From positions 1-64,000 of the forward strand of contig JABANN010000072.1 in assembly GCA_013115125.1 (NCBI GenBank): DNA of 64,000 bases. The letters run 5' to 3'. Below the pieces are notes generated by a model. It saw only the letters and a program-made list of their open reading frames with translations, made no database searches and was not told where the DNA came from. Origin of the DNA: Perkinsus olseni (lineage: Eukaryota > Perkinsozoa > Perkinsida). Positions 23,001-33,029 of the stretch are shown here, piece by piece. Every line of letters starts with the position of its first letter. The first letter of the stretch is position 1. Made by a program: the position numbers and the translations under genes.

Positions 23001-23726
23001 GTGGAGCTAATGCAAATGTATCATTGTGATGATGTTGGAGGGATCTTGATTTGCGCTGAACTAGTTAAGTAGCGATTGGTGAAGGGAATGATTTGTCATA
23101 ACTGTCACTGCGGAGTAATGAATCGAGCTTTCTCCACACCCCTCTAAACTCGGAAGTAAACAGAGCTAGCACACTGACAATGTCAGATCGCGCCGGAGCC
23201 TCTACCACAAGCGTGGGTGGGCAGAGTCAAAATTTATTGACCCGGGGCGTGACTGTGACGGGATAGCTATTTGGGTATTGACCACACAGTCATCTTATTT
23301 TAGCTTACCAGCGTCAAGTGATGATACGTCAAGGGAATTCGCACAGTTTTGAAAGCGAGTCGCCTGGGGGCTTGCTGATACATTGCGCACCCGTTGGGTG
23401 CATCCCGAGCTTCCCGCATCTACCGGAGACGGCTAAGGCGGCAATAGCGCCCGCATCGCGCCCAAAGCCTTTGAGGAGGAGGAAGAAGAGGCGGTAAGCG
23501 AGTGCCAGCGTGCCTAGTCATCGCGTCCCCCACTCAACACGAACCCGGTGCCCGAGGCTGACATCAACATGAGAGTGTATCGAATAACATGGAGGGGTAT
23601 ATGACAACAATGCATCGAGTATCAGCTTAGCGGTGCCCAATAATAAGTTTTCAATCAGCCCCAAGCTGGGACCCCAATCCGCGGCGTCGAAGAGGTGGAG
23701 AGAATGAACCGAGCTGCTTGAAGCCC
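23001..23726. other. Intergenic region between convergent genes
   Basis: This lies between the stop of the giant gene (23000, plus) and the stop of the first LPSGTY gene (23727, minus). It holds presumed 3' ends of both. I see no exon, RNA gene or notable repeat. Confidence 0.5.
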
Positions 23727-25484
23727 TCAAACTACGGGGCCTTTGAGACTGAGCTCGAGAGCTGTGGTAGTTTGCCCATCACTCGTATCCTGCTTATGGA
23801 AACTCAGAGCCCAGCCGATCCGATCAGAATAACAAATGCTGATCTTATCCGGAGCGAACCCATGTTGGCCTAGGAATGATCTGATAGCATGCAACGATAG
23901 TGAACCGCTGTGAGCCGGCAAATCGAAGTCCATACAGTTGTCGGTGGTGGGTGTCGCCTCGCCGGCGAAAATCACTTTCTGCCGGAATACATCCAAGAGC
24001 TCTAACCCTATAATCCGACGACTGGTCGAAGGGTTAGTCCCGACACTCACACCAATACGGACCGTTCCATAAGATGTTTCGTAATCTCCATCCGCTAGAA
24101 TTATCGGCGGAGCAGTGCTGGAATCCGACTTTCCCGTGGTGCTAGGACGGCGACCTCGGTCATGGAGTACTCCGACTGGAGCTGATGAGCCTACACCGCG
24201 AAGCTCATCGTAAAGAGCATGTACTCCAGTTTTGGTGAGCAAGAAGGAATGATCGAAACCATATGTGTAGTGCAAGTCCTTTATGATCCCCATGCCGACC
24301 AGAAGACCTGCTGTGGTGTTGCAGAATACGAGTTGGTCGGCTGGCTTTTTACTGGGAATGTCGTGCCCCAACTGATGGTATAGGGCCTTCACGAACTCAC
24401 CAACATCACTATTCTTGTTTCTTCCAAGTTCCGTTAGATGGAAACAGCGTCTCTTCGAATCGGAAAATGTATAATTCGCAAGGCTCAGCCTGCTCGTAGA
24501 AAACTTGCTATACCACTTCAAGCGACCTTTTCTTCTCATCGGTATCACTTCGTCGTCAGCTTTCGCCCCGACGAGGGCCACTTGTTGTCCACCTTCCTCC
24601 CAAATTTGGATCCCGAAATCGGCAAGGCCTTGAAGGCTTGGGCACACCTCACCTGTGCCCTGCCTCGCCGCCACATACGCCTCGGATGGTAGGTCTTCGT
24701 TAGTTGCTCCAGTGCTGGGCGACACGACAGCCCATCCGCCCGCTTTTCTTAGTCTTTTGAACCCTTTTGGAGTACCGCCATCGGTTGGTCTCTTCCTCTT
24801 CCCACTCTCAGTATCCACAGACGCCGAAGCTACTGCATTGCCAACTTTGTCACTCTGCGCATTTGACTCCTGTCTTTCCAGCAAGAAAGTGTTTTCGAAC
24901 TCGGAGAGACGGGATCCGCTTCGTACCACTCCAATAGCAACTAGAGTGGCTGATGCAGCTCGACAGAACGCGACGTTCGAAGCAGGTTTGCCTCGGATGC
25001 TCTTTCCCATAGCGCTGTAGAGGCGCTGCATGAACTCACCAGCTGTGCTCTTCGCCTGATAGTGCCCAGTTTCCGAAAAATGGAAGCATCGTTTCTCTGT
25101 CATAGCCGGGAGCCCATATCGCCTCAGGTCTAGTTTTCTCACTATATCAGAGCTATACCACACCAAAGGAATTCCTTGGCTCATCGGAACTTGCTCAGTG
25201 CCGATCGTGGCGTTCGCTCTTGCCACTTGTTTTCCGTCGTCTGCCCAGACTTCCATTCCAAAATTGGTGAGTAGCGGGAGAGAGGAGCACACCCCTCCTG
25301 TACCATTCTTCAATGGCCTGTATGTTCCGGATGGCAGCATGTCTGCCAGGACTGCGTCACCTCTCCTTACAGGAGCCCCGCAGCGAGCAACCCCGAACAG
25401 ACACCATGAGACGAAGACAAGCGGTGACATCATCATCATCATCATCATACCGGAATTCTGGTAGTCAACAGAATTGTGAAGCAC
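23727..25484 (-). CDS. Secreted LPSGTY-module protein, intact copy
   Basis: This is a single open frame of up to 585 codons without introns. The start is ambiguous. The first ATG is at 25484, but seven consecutive ATG codons lie at 25448-25428, just before a signal peptide (SPLVFVSWCLFGVARCG), so translation probably begins there. After cleavage come two modules of about 190 residues. Each begins LPSGTY or LPSEAY, has GxVCxSLxxLxxFGxxxW and GxQVA, then a KRCFHF segment, a GEFMQ/GEFVK-LY helix and an AFC/VFCxxxxxLVxIGV strand. A C-terminal domain (DGDYETSYGTVRIGV...ICYSDRIGWALSFHK) follows. Conserved Cys residues fit an extracellular fold. I do not recognise a named family. The tandem paralogue at 26.6-28.9 kb and family-wide repeats suggest a lineage-specific expanded secreted family, perhaps for host or environment contact (inference). 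Confidence 0.85.
   Translation of the reverse strand: MLHNSVDYQNSGMMMMMMMSPLVFVSWCLFGVARCGAPVRRGDAVLADMLPSGTYRPLKNGTGGVCSSLPLLTNFGMEVWADDGKQVARANATIGTEQVPMSQGIPLVWYSSDIVRKLDLRRYGLPAMTEKRCFHFSETGHYQAKSTAGEFMQRLYSAMGKSIRGKPASNVAFCRAASATLVAIGVVRSGSRLSEFENTFLLERQESNAQSDKVGNAVASASVDTESGKRKRPTDGGTPKGFKRLRKAGGWAVVSPSTGATNEDLPSEAYVAARQGTGEVCPSLQGLADFGIQIWEEGGQQVALVGAKADDEVIPMRRKGRLKWYSKFSTSRLSLANYTFSDSKRRCFHLTELGRNKNSDVGEFVKALYHQLGHDIPSKKPADQLVFCNTTAGLLVGMGIIKDLHYTYGFDHSFLLTKTGVHALYDELRGVGSSAPVGVLHDRGRRPSTTGKSDSSTAPPIILADGDYETSYGTVRIGVSVGTNPSTSRRIIGLELLDVFRQKVIFAGEATPTTDNCMDFDLPAHSGSLSLHAIRSFLGQHGFAPDKISICYSDRIGWALSFHKQDTSDGQTTTALELSLKGPVV
25428..25448 (-). repeat. ATG trinucleotide repeat at the start codon
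   Basis: Seven ATG triplets in frame (CAT repeats on the plus strand) encode a poly-Met run directly before the signal peptide of the LPSGTY gene. The repeat gives several equivalent start codons. Expansion or contraction would leave the mature protein unchanged. Confidence 0.75.
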
Positions 25485-26627
25485 TCGAGACTGTGGTCTT
25501 GCTGCCAGTCTCCGGGCGAGCGAGATATATTTACGTACGGGCGAGGCACCGGGTAGTACAGGCCCAAGAGGCTAACGACCCCAGCCAGTGGCGGAAACGC
25601 GAACCCGGCCCGACCGCAGCCTTCCGACCTCCAAGAGGAGGAAAGTCGGCACGATTTACTCGTGGGAAGGGCTCGATTCGCCGTTGAACGAGCGAACTCC
25701 GGGCCACTGGACTGGCATCCGAGGCTGGTACTGTCATCCATCAAACGCTCCCGCATGGCTTCAGTGCTGACTCCAGAACCAGCCGACAGGTGCAGAACTA
25801 TCATCTGCGGGCGTTCGTCGACTCACCTTCATTACGAATATCATAACTGAAGGGGCACCCACAGTGTGGTTACCTCACCAATACAACTTGTATGGTGACC
25901 ACACTGTCGGTGGAGCCTACCAAGTCGGTGGCACATTGCTGCTGCTGCCGCTCCAAAAGCGCTCTTGGCAGCACAAATGGTGGCTTGGCTAGGTGGCGTC
26001 CCTGCTGAACTTCAGCAGTTCGGAGACTCTGGGACGATTTGACGTCGCACAGGTCTCGCGGTCTCATCGTGCCCCAGCAAGTTTCGCATGTTTGCTGCTA
26101 TGAGTTGCGCATTGGCAGGGCACTGGTAAGAGCACAGTATACCTGCCTTGAAGCTCGCTCAAGTCTTCAATGAAGCCACCGGCTGTATACCCAAACTTCG
26201 CAGGTATAAACCATACCGTATGAGGGGTCTCAGCTACGTTCACAACAAGTCTTGCAGTTCTCCTATCCTCGTGATGAAGGAATTTTAATCTCTTCTGGGG
26301 TTCAGCGTGTCCTAGCCACTTTAGAGAGGCCCTAGTCTAGCAGAGCAACTTTCTGCAAAGGTCCCGTTCGTAATCAGCAATCGAATTGTAGATTTTATAG
26401 GCTCTTTCTCGTAAAATTCGGATATCGCCGCGTACTCAACACAACCTCGGCAATCGTCGTGGACAGCAACATCAAAGTGAAGAGGCGACATGGAAAGAGG
26501 CGTTCAGAATAAATAGCAACAAAGGGAGGAGCCTACGTTCGGTTGTAAGATATAGCGGAGGCTAACGATCTATTCCCGTGCCATTCCCGAGGAGATTCAT
26601 CCCTGGAAATGAAGGGATCAGTTCCAC
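25485..26627. other. Intergenic region between the LPSGTY paralogues
   Basis: About 1.1 kb with no supportable exon. It contains the presumed promoter and 5' UTR of the 23.7-25.5 kb gene, including the GGGCGAGCGAGA element at 25506-25525. Confidence 0.5.
25506..25525 (-). promoter_or_regulatory. Shared upstream element, copy 1
   Basis: CAGTCTCCGGGCGAGCGAGA lies just upstream of the intact LPSGTY gene. A near-identical 20-mer (18/20) lies upstream of its paralogue at 28952-28971. It may be a conserved 5' UTR or promoter element, or simply residual homology from the duplication. Confidence 0.45.
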
Positions 26628-28880
26628 TTACTCGCCATTGCCGACCCTCTTGAGCTCGAGAGCTGTGGTAGTTTGGCCATCACTGGTATCCTGCTTATGG
26701 AAATTCAGAGCCCAGCCGATCCGATCAGTATAACAAATGCTGACCTTATCCGGAGTGAACCCGTGGTGGTCTAGGAATGATCTAATAGCATGCAACGGCA
26801 ATGACCAGTTATTGTATGGAAAATCCCATACCAGAGTTGCATACAGTTGTCGGCAGTAGGTACAGCCACGCCGGAGTAGGCCGCCGCTCTTTGCCGAAAC
26901 CTCTCCCTGAGTTCCAACTTCATCACACGGCGACCAGTCGAAGGGTTGGTCTGTATACCCACACCGATCCGAGCCTTCTCATAGGATGTTCCGTAGTCCC
27001 CATCCGGTATACTGCCGAAAGAACTATCTGCATTTCCTCGCGTTGCAACTACACTGCTGCTCATCCCACCGTGCACTCTACCCGCCTGCGGTCTGCTGAG
27101 TACGAGAGAATGCTCGAATTCCCTTTGTCCAAAAAATTGCCCCTCGAGCCCTATCAAGACCAGAATATCTGATGAGCCAGTAAACGGACAGAAAGCAAGT
27201 GCCTCAGTAGCCAGTGGCGGCTCAGACATCCCCATCAAAGAGTATAGCCCACGCAGGAAGGTCCCGGCTACACCCCCGGCAAGCGTGTTGTCCTGGGGAC
27301 GAAAGCACTCGGAAAAGAGCTCATCATCCCGACCTTGCCTTCCCACTGAGTAACTTCTGCTATCCCATACCAAAGGAATTTCCTCGCTCATACAAACCGA
27401 TTCATTATCGATCTCGCTATAAACACAGGCCACCTGCTGTCCATGATTCTCCCATACTCGCAGTTCGAAGTCGGTCAACCGCGGGAGACTAGAGCAGACT
27501 CGGCCCGCGCCAAGCTCCTTTGTTGTATAAGTTCCTGATGGCAGCTCCTCCTCCGAGACTGCGTCGTATGAAGGAGCGAGCGGCCTTTTACCGGAAGCCA
27601 CTGCACCGGTTGACGAGCTCCTTCGCTTTCGGGTAGCTGGTTCTAATCTCTCCCGAATCGCTGGTGTCGAGGAGGCCCTATCGCTGTCCGGACGAAAATA
27701 CACTGCGTTCGTCGTCGTCGGCCAGTCGAGAAAAAATGCATGCCGGATAAGGGTGGTTCTACTGTTGGGCTTGTTGAGCTCTACGCCGACCAACAGACGA
27801 GATGAACTCTTACAGAAGATGAGGTGCGAGGCGGCATGCGGGAGCTCGCGTTTACCCATACTCGCATAGAGCTGATGCATGAAGTCCCCAGCCTCGGTCA
27901 CACCCCACCCTGAATTGCCCATGAAATGAAAACATCGCTTGTCGTCGTTGGAGAGCCCGTAGACTTCAAGGTCTATCCTCTCTGCAGCACTGTCACAATG
28001 CCACACCAACCGAGAGCTGGCCCTCATGCTGAGGGGCCACCCTTCGACTTCGGCGTATACGAGTGCCACCTGCTGTCCCTCACCCTCCCAAACGTCCATC
28101 TCAAAATTGGTGAGTAGCGGTAGAGTGGGGCACACTCCCCCTGTAGCCCCCCTCGGTGCCTTGTATGTTCCAGACGGTATATCAGACCGTAGAACTGGGT
28201 TTTTAGCGACTCGACTCGGGCCAACCTCTTCGTCGACTTTTCTGCCGCCACCTTCACATGCTTCCATATGCATGTCGCCTTCCGCATGAGAGAGGGACCC
28301 TTCCATCTGCACTTGCTCCGTCTCTGTCCTGGTGAGTAGGAAAGCGCTGTCGAAGCCAATGACTTGGCCCTTGCGCTTTATGACCCCTATGCCGACCACA
28401 AATCCTGATGGAGTTTCACAGATAGCGAGTTGTGAAGAGGCCTGGTAGGGCACAGGCTTCCCCAGATTCTCGTAGAGGTCACGCATGAACTTGCCAGCTG
28501 GGCTTATCCCCCAGGCGGCATTTGCCTTGAATATGAAACAGCGCTTGCTCCTGCTCGAGAAGCCATGCCGCTCGAGGCTGAGTCTCGCTGGGAAACTACC
28601 GAGTTGCCAGACCAAACGAGACGGCTTCGCCATCGTTATGCGCTTCCCATCGACCACTGCGTTCACGCTAGCCACCTGTTGGCCATCACTCCGAAACACG
28701 GATTTCGAAATCGTTGAGCTGCGGAAGAGTAGAGCACACTCCTCCAAAATCTTGTCTTTTCGCCCGGTATGTTCCGGATGGCAGTTCCTCCTTCAAGACC
28801 GGGGAGTATTTATCCTTGGGAAGTGCACAGTAGAGCACTTGAAGCAGGTGAAGCAGCACGATGAAGGTGACCTTTGACAT
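26628..28880 (-). pseudogene. LPSGTY-module paralogue with two frame breaks
   Basis: Reading from the ATG at 28880, a signal peptide (SKVTFIVLLHLLQVLYC) leads into a first LPSGTY module. At about 28700 the frame breaks within FEIRV(W): the expected W codon is lost and the next frame continues with RSDGQQVA. The 658-codon frame then carries the rest of module 1 and two more modules (IPSGTY and LPSGTY), so this copy has three modules against two in its neighbour. Near 26815 a second break follows TADNCM. It fits a 13-bp tandem duplication (ACTGTATG followed by ACTCTGGTATG). A third frame continues SLPLHAIRSFLDHHGF...CYTDRIGWAL to a stop at 26630-26628. No GT-AG intron explains either break. It is either a decaying gene or an assembly with two indel errors; the otherwise good conservation leaves both possible. 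Confidence 0.7.
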
Positions 28881-28951
28881 GTTGAAGCGCCGATGGTCGC
28901 TACAACTGAGAGAGGAATTTCCGAGGGCACGAGCCAGGCCAACAACCACGA

Positions 28952-28971
28952 CTGTCTCTGGGCGAGCGAGA
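28952..28971 (-). promoter_or_regulatory. Shared upstream element, copy 2
   Basis: CTGTCTCTGGGCGAGCGAGA lies about 70 nt upstream of the paralogue's ATG at 28880. It matches the element at 25506-25525 upstream of the intact copy. The core TGGGCGAGCGAGA also occurs at 38137-38149. Confidence 0.45.
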
Positions 28972-28980
28972 CGTCGAGAT

Positions 28981-29814
28981 GCAGCTGTCGTATGTCCTGA
29001 ATATCATCACGGACACGGATGAGCACACATGTCTACGGTATGGATGTAACGGAGCGGGCATGGTAGCAGCTGCCAGAGAGGTCTGGTATGGTCCGTATAT
29101 CATGGACTCTTCACAGCAGCAGCTATAACACAAGAGCAGCTGAGGGTGAGCTGCCAGCGCCAATCGGCTGCTACAGACCATGGGCCATAGTTCCTGTCTA
29201 AGCATCATGATGAGGCTTTTGAACCAGTCCCATACTCAATGGCTGGACTGCCTTTTCAGTTGCAACCATAGGAGGCAGTCTCCTTATACCTATCAGAGAT
29301 GTCTCTAGTAGTGAATCTACCGTCTACGAGTCACAAGAATTCCGACTCTCGGATTGAGGTTTCTCAACGCATGGGGAGCATGCGACCCGCACATCGGCCC
29401 AGGGAGGTACCACAAGAAACCTATCAAGCTGGAGTAGCGATCATTGGAGTAAGCAGACGTTCGACTCTCATTCTGCGAAAGGGTCGCACAGTACCCTCTG
29501 TAGATGGAGGAAATCCATTAGTGTGCTAGGGATCTTACAAAGAGAGTCTGAGCTATCCCCGATGCTCGTGGATTCTATTGAGCTGTCCAACTTGTGGTCC
29601 AATAACCATAGAGGCTACCCAAAATTAGTCCCCCACAGTTGGGTAGAGCGGACCTCAAGCTGAGGCGGGACAAATCAAGCATTGGTACTGGCGACACTCC
29701 GCAAACAAAGACCAGTGTGGTGAAGGAAAGTACACTCTATTCATCAGGGTGTCTTCTTATTACAATATAACAGAATAATGATGATGGAGATAACAGTTAT
29801 GGACGGCAGAGCGT
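28981..29814. other. Intergenic region between the LPSGTY paralogue and anamorsin
   Basis: About 0.8 kb between the upstream element of the minus-strand LPSGTY paralogue and the stop of the minus-strand anamorsin gene. No exon or RNA gene can be supported. One weak B-box-like ACGTTCGACTC occurs near 29460 without a partner. Confidence 0.45.
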
Positions 29815-32170
29815 CTATTCAACAACTCTAGCATCGATGTCGGAGATGAGCTGATCCATCTGAATCTTCTCGCCGGGCTTGAAGGCAGGCAGCCCACGAT
29901 AGGGGCAGGTTCCACACCTACACGAGTACCAATCACCGCGATAACACTCATGCCGACCATGCTTGATCCTCCGGGACCATGATGATTTGGAGAGAGAGAG
30001 AGAGAGAGCCAGCTTTCACAACAGCTGAACAGCCGACTGTCATGTCGTCACAACACTCAACAGCGTGTTACTCGGAGCCATCGCTATAAAGCTATGAATC
30101 CCTACGCGCTAGATAGAATTGAAATCGGGATGGTCCATATAGGGGAAGCACACCATGATATTGCGCAACTTCGAGAGAAACATTAGCCTAACTTCTCGCG
30201 AGATTCAAGTCTATTCCGATGACCATTCTCAATATGATACGGACGACTATGATTATGAGATGACAGGAAAGGCTTTGATTCACAACGTAGAAGGTGCAGT
30301 TAAACGAACGATTAGAAAATAGCTGAGAGGCCTCCCAGAGAAGCTTTGTACTACCTGAAGGCATCACCAAGATAGCAGTTGCCGCAACTGCTCTTGACCT
30401 CTCCCTTCTTGGCCTCTTCCATTCTCTTCTTCGCCTCCTCCGCACCGACCTTTGCCTCTAGTTCAGCACGGCCACAGGTGCAGTTTCTGAGCACACATTA
30501 CTGGATCGACAGTGAGGGTGGACGTAAATTCAGAAGTGTGATGTAATGACATTTTCCAATTCCCTACGATCACAACCTACACTAACTTGCTACAGACCAC
30601 AGGCAATATGACTAAGCGAGACCAATCGGACCACTACAAACACAGGCACGTGTCGCTCCCTGCGTCAACCGGCATCATCAACGATAGATGCCATGACCCG
30701 ATGAGTCCATGATAGCAAATAATATATCTGATCCTCACGAGGAATGAGTACCGGAACGAACTTCTCGAAGCTAGCAAGACGTGAGAGGATGCAGCATTCC
30801 GATCGCCAGCGGTATCTCAGTCCACTCACCGACTGGGAGAGGGATACGACGAGGAAAAGAGAAGAAGCAAATTGCGCATATTACTTGCACGCTCGTGGCT
30901 TGTTATCGCAAGAATCTTTCCCACCACCAACAGTCTCCGGCACGGGCTCTAGATACTCATCGTCATCATCTTCCAATAAGGACTTCCCACATAGTGATGA
31001 TTGTGCCTAGCACAACACAACTATCGACCAGCTCGACCGAGCACACCCATGGGCGCTTCAAGGGGCCTCAAGCAGTCACTAGCGAGGCTATTGACCTTCA
31101 CTCATTCACTCGTAATTGCCGCGCATCAGACTGAGCACAGCTAAGTCGAGAGACAGCGTCACGCAAGTCCGCTCTATATTTCATCACATACAAACGTGCT
31201 GCGTATTATTCGTCACAGTCGGGCGACTTTGCATGATTTCTATACCACTTCCGCCTATTACCATCTCAAACGTAAACGTAACACTCGGTGTCCCCGGCTT
31301 GCGGCAGGCGTAGTGGACGAAGGCACCGGTCTTCGGGCTAGTTATCTCCTGGCCGCCAGTGAAACCAGCAAAGACAGTCTCCATACTGAGGTCCAACTTT
31401 CCGTCAGGATTCAGTACCTGAAAGATACGCCGATGTCGAGGGCTTGGATCAACTTCAATTCCGCTTACGAAGATATTAACAACTCCGGCCGGCTTTAACA
31501 GTGCGGCAACCTTACTTAAGAAATAATAGTCCACCTGAAGAGTGGAGCACTGAGGACTAATCTTGATGCAGTTGGTTACCTTGATTTTGTCGTCCTCAGC
31601 GAACAAGACGATCTGGTCGAACGCTAGCCGGGGGAACTCAGTGAGATGCTCCGGCATAGTCAAGTCAGCCTGAACAACATTAACGAAGTTGCGAGGCGAG
31701 AAAACCAACGGGCCCGGGTATATGATACAGCCGACGATGAAGAAAAACTGATGCAACCGTGGAGGCGTCAGGCAGCATGTGTTATCGACATGGTTGTGAG
31801 GACGATTGCGGGCAAAGGAATTAATTCAGAGGTGCCCTTAAAACACAGCTATGGGATAATGAGCTGAGATGGAGTATTGAAAAATACAGATAGAATGGTC
31901 GCAAAGGCCAGGCCTTTTGTTGTCTATTACTACTCAGTAGCTACTAATAAGACATGCGTAGCGAAAGGTGTGGTACTGCATATACATCTGCTGGTACAAA
32001 GAATCTATGATGGCGATTATTACCTGTCCGGGCAGAGTGAATACTGCCAAGTAGTTGTTGATCATGTCCTTTAAAGTGGAGGACATATCGGCGGCCCGTG
32101 GGGCTACTACCAATACAGTGCCTTGGACTGCCGTGAAAAGGTTCAGGAATCTAGACGTGCTGCAGGACAT
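29815..32170 (-). CDS. CIAPIN1: Anamorsin / DRE2, cytosolic Fe-S cluster assembly protein
   Basis: There are five exons on the minus strand: 32170-32024, 31669-31262, 31006-30885, 30486-30355 and 29917-29815. All joins are GT-AG and in phase, giving 303 residues, close to the usual 300-350. Residues 1 to about 185 form the SAM-methyltransferase-like N-terminal domain (GTVLVVAP...FDQIVLF...[15 protein letters not shown]). An acidic linker ([12 protein letters not shown]) follows. Then comes the first Fe-S motif, [13 protein letters not shown], and the second, canonical twin CX2C motif [15 protein letters not shown], followed by [13 protein letters not shown]. The family receives electrons from the diflavin reductase Tah18/NDOR1 to build cytosolic Fe-S clusters. 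The Cys motif A here has C-x6-C-x2-C-x-C. Nothing is broken. The start at 32170 fits the domain length, though the acceptor choice at 31669 is inferred from phase. Confidence 0.93.
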
Positions 32171-33029
32171 CTACCTTTCAAAGACAATACTGTAATACTA
32201 GGGCAAGTGTGACGCGCAGGAAGGGCGTTGAGGAATTGCAAGTGCGCAAGATTGCTAAGAAGTGAGCATCGGAACTCAGAATTTCAGGATTCGTAAATTA
32301 CGAAGTTGATGTCAAGGAGGGCGACGAACCGCCACCGACAAAAGCTGACGGGAAACAAACGATTCGCCGAAAACCCCAACCTAATGGGGGTTATGGAGAG
32401 ACTTTCCTGAGGGTTGTGTAACCGCAAGGGCGAGCGCACGAACATATATGCTGCACTGCCGGGAGAGTTCATGGCCCGGTCACAACTGTACAGAGTTGTG
32501 ATGCTCAGTGGGAGATGGAGCTTCTCGAAGCAACCCAACTCGTGGGCGAAGGAAACATCAATATGGCTACTTGCGGTACCGCATGCGATACTTGGAACAA
32601 CATGACACTGTGGCTAATTCGAGAATACTGTTCACTCTCCCTTCAGGACGGGCTGCCTGTTGTGTTCACTTGCTCGATGACCTGGGAGTTAACAACCTCA
32701 CTGACCTGATGCTAGGCAGAGACAGCTCAGAGACTACGTGGCCACAGGCTTAAGTTCCGAACACTCCCTCGCCGAATACTAGGCGTTCCCAAGGGACTGC
32801 TACAAGTACTGACTTATAGAAATTCGAACGTAATTAACGATGAGACTAGTTTCAAGGCCGTTGCTTTTCACCCTGTTATGCCCTCACCGATAGGATTTCC
32901 TTCAGACTTCTCCCGTTTATTGGCTTTCCATTTCTAGAGAGCGTCACAGCGACATCTGGCTCCTCTGTCCTGATCGACTGCCACGGCCTTACCGTTTTCT
33001 AAGGAAGTCGGCGTAACAGTATCACCGTC
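32171..33029. other. Intergenic region upstream of anamorsin
   Basis: This lies between the anamorsin ATG and the stop of the PHD gene, both on the minus strand. It holds the presumed anamorsin promoter. A palindromic TTCGTAAATTACGAA lies at 32290-32304; related palindromes occur at 42303-42317 and 42335-42349. No exon is supported. Confidence 0.45.

Noticed and set aside
24438-24692. Plus-strand open frames over the LPSGTY gene
   Set aside because: They are antisense shadows of a long conserved minus-strand frame with repeated modules.
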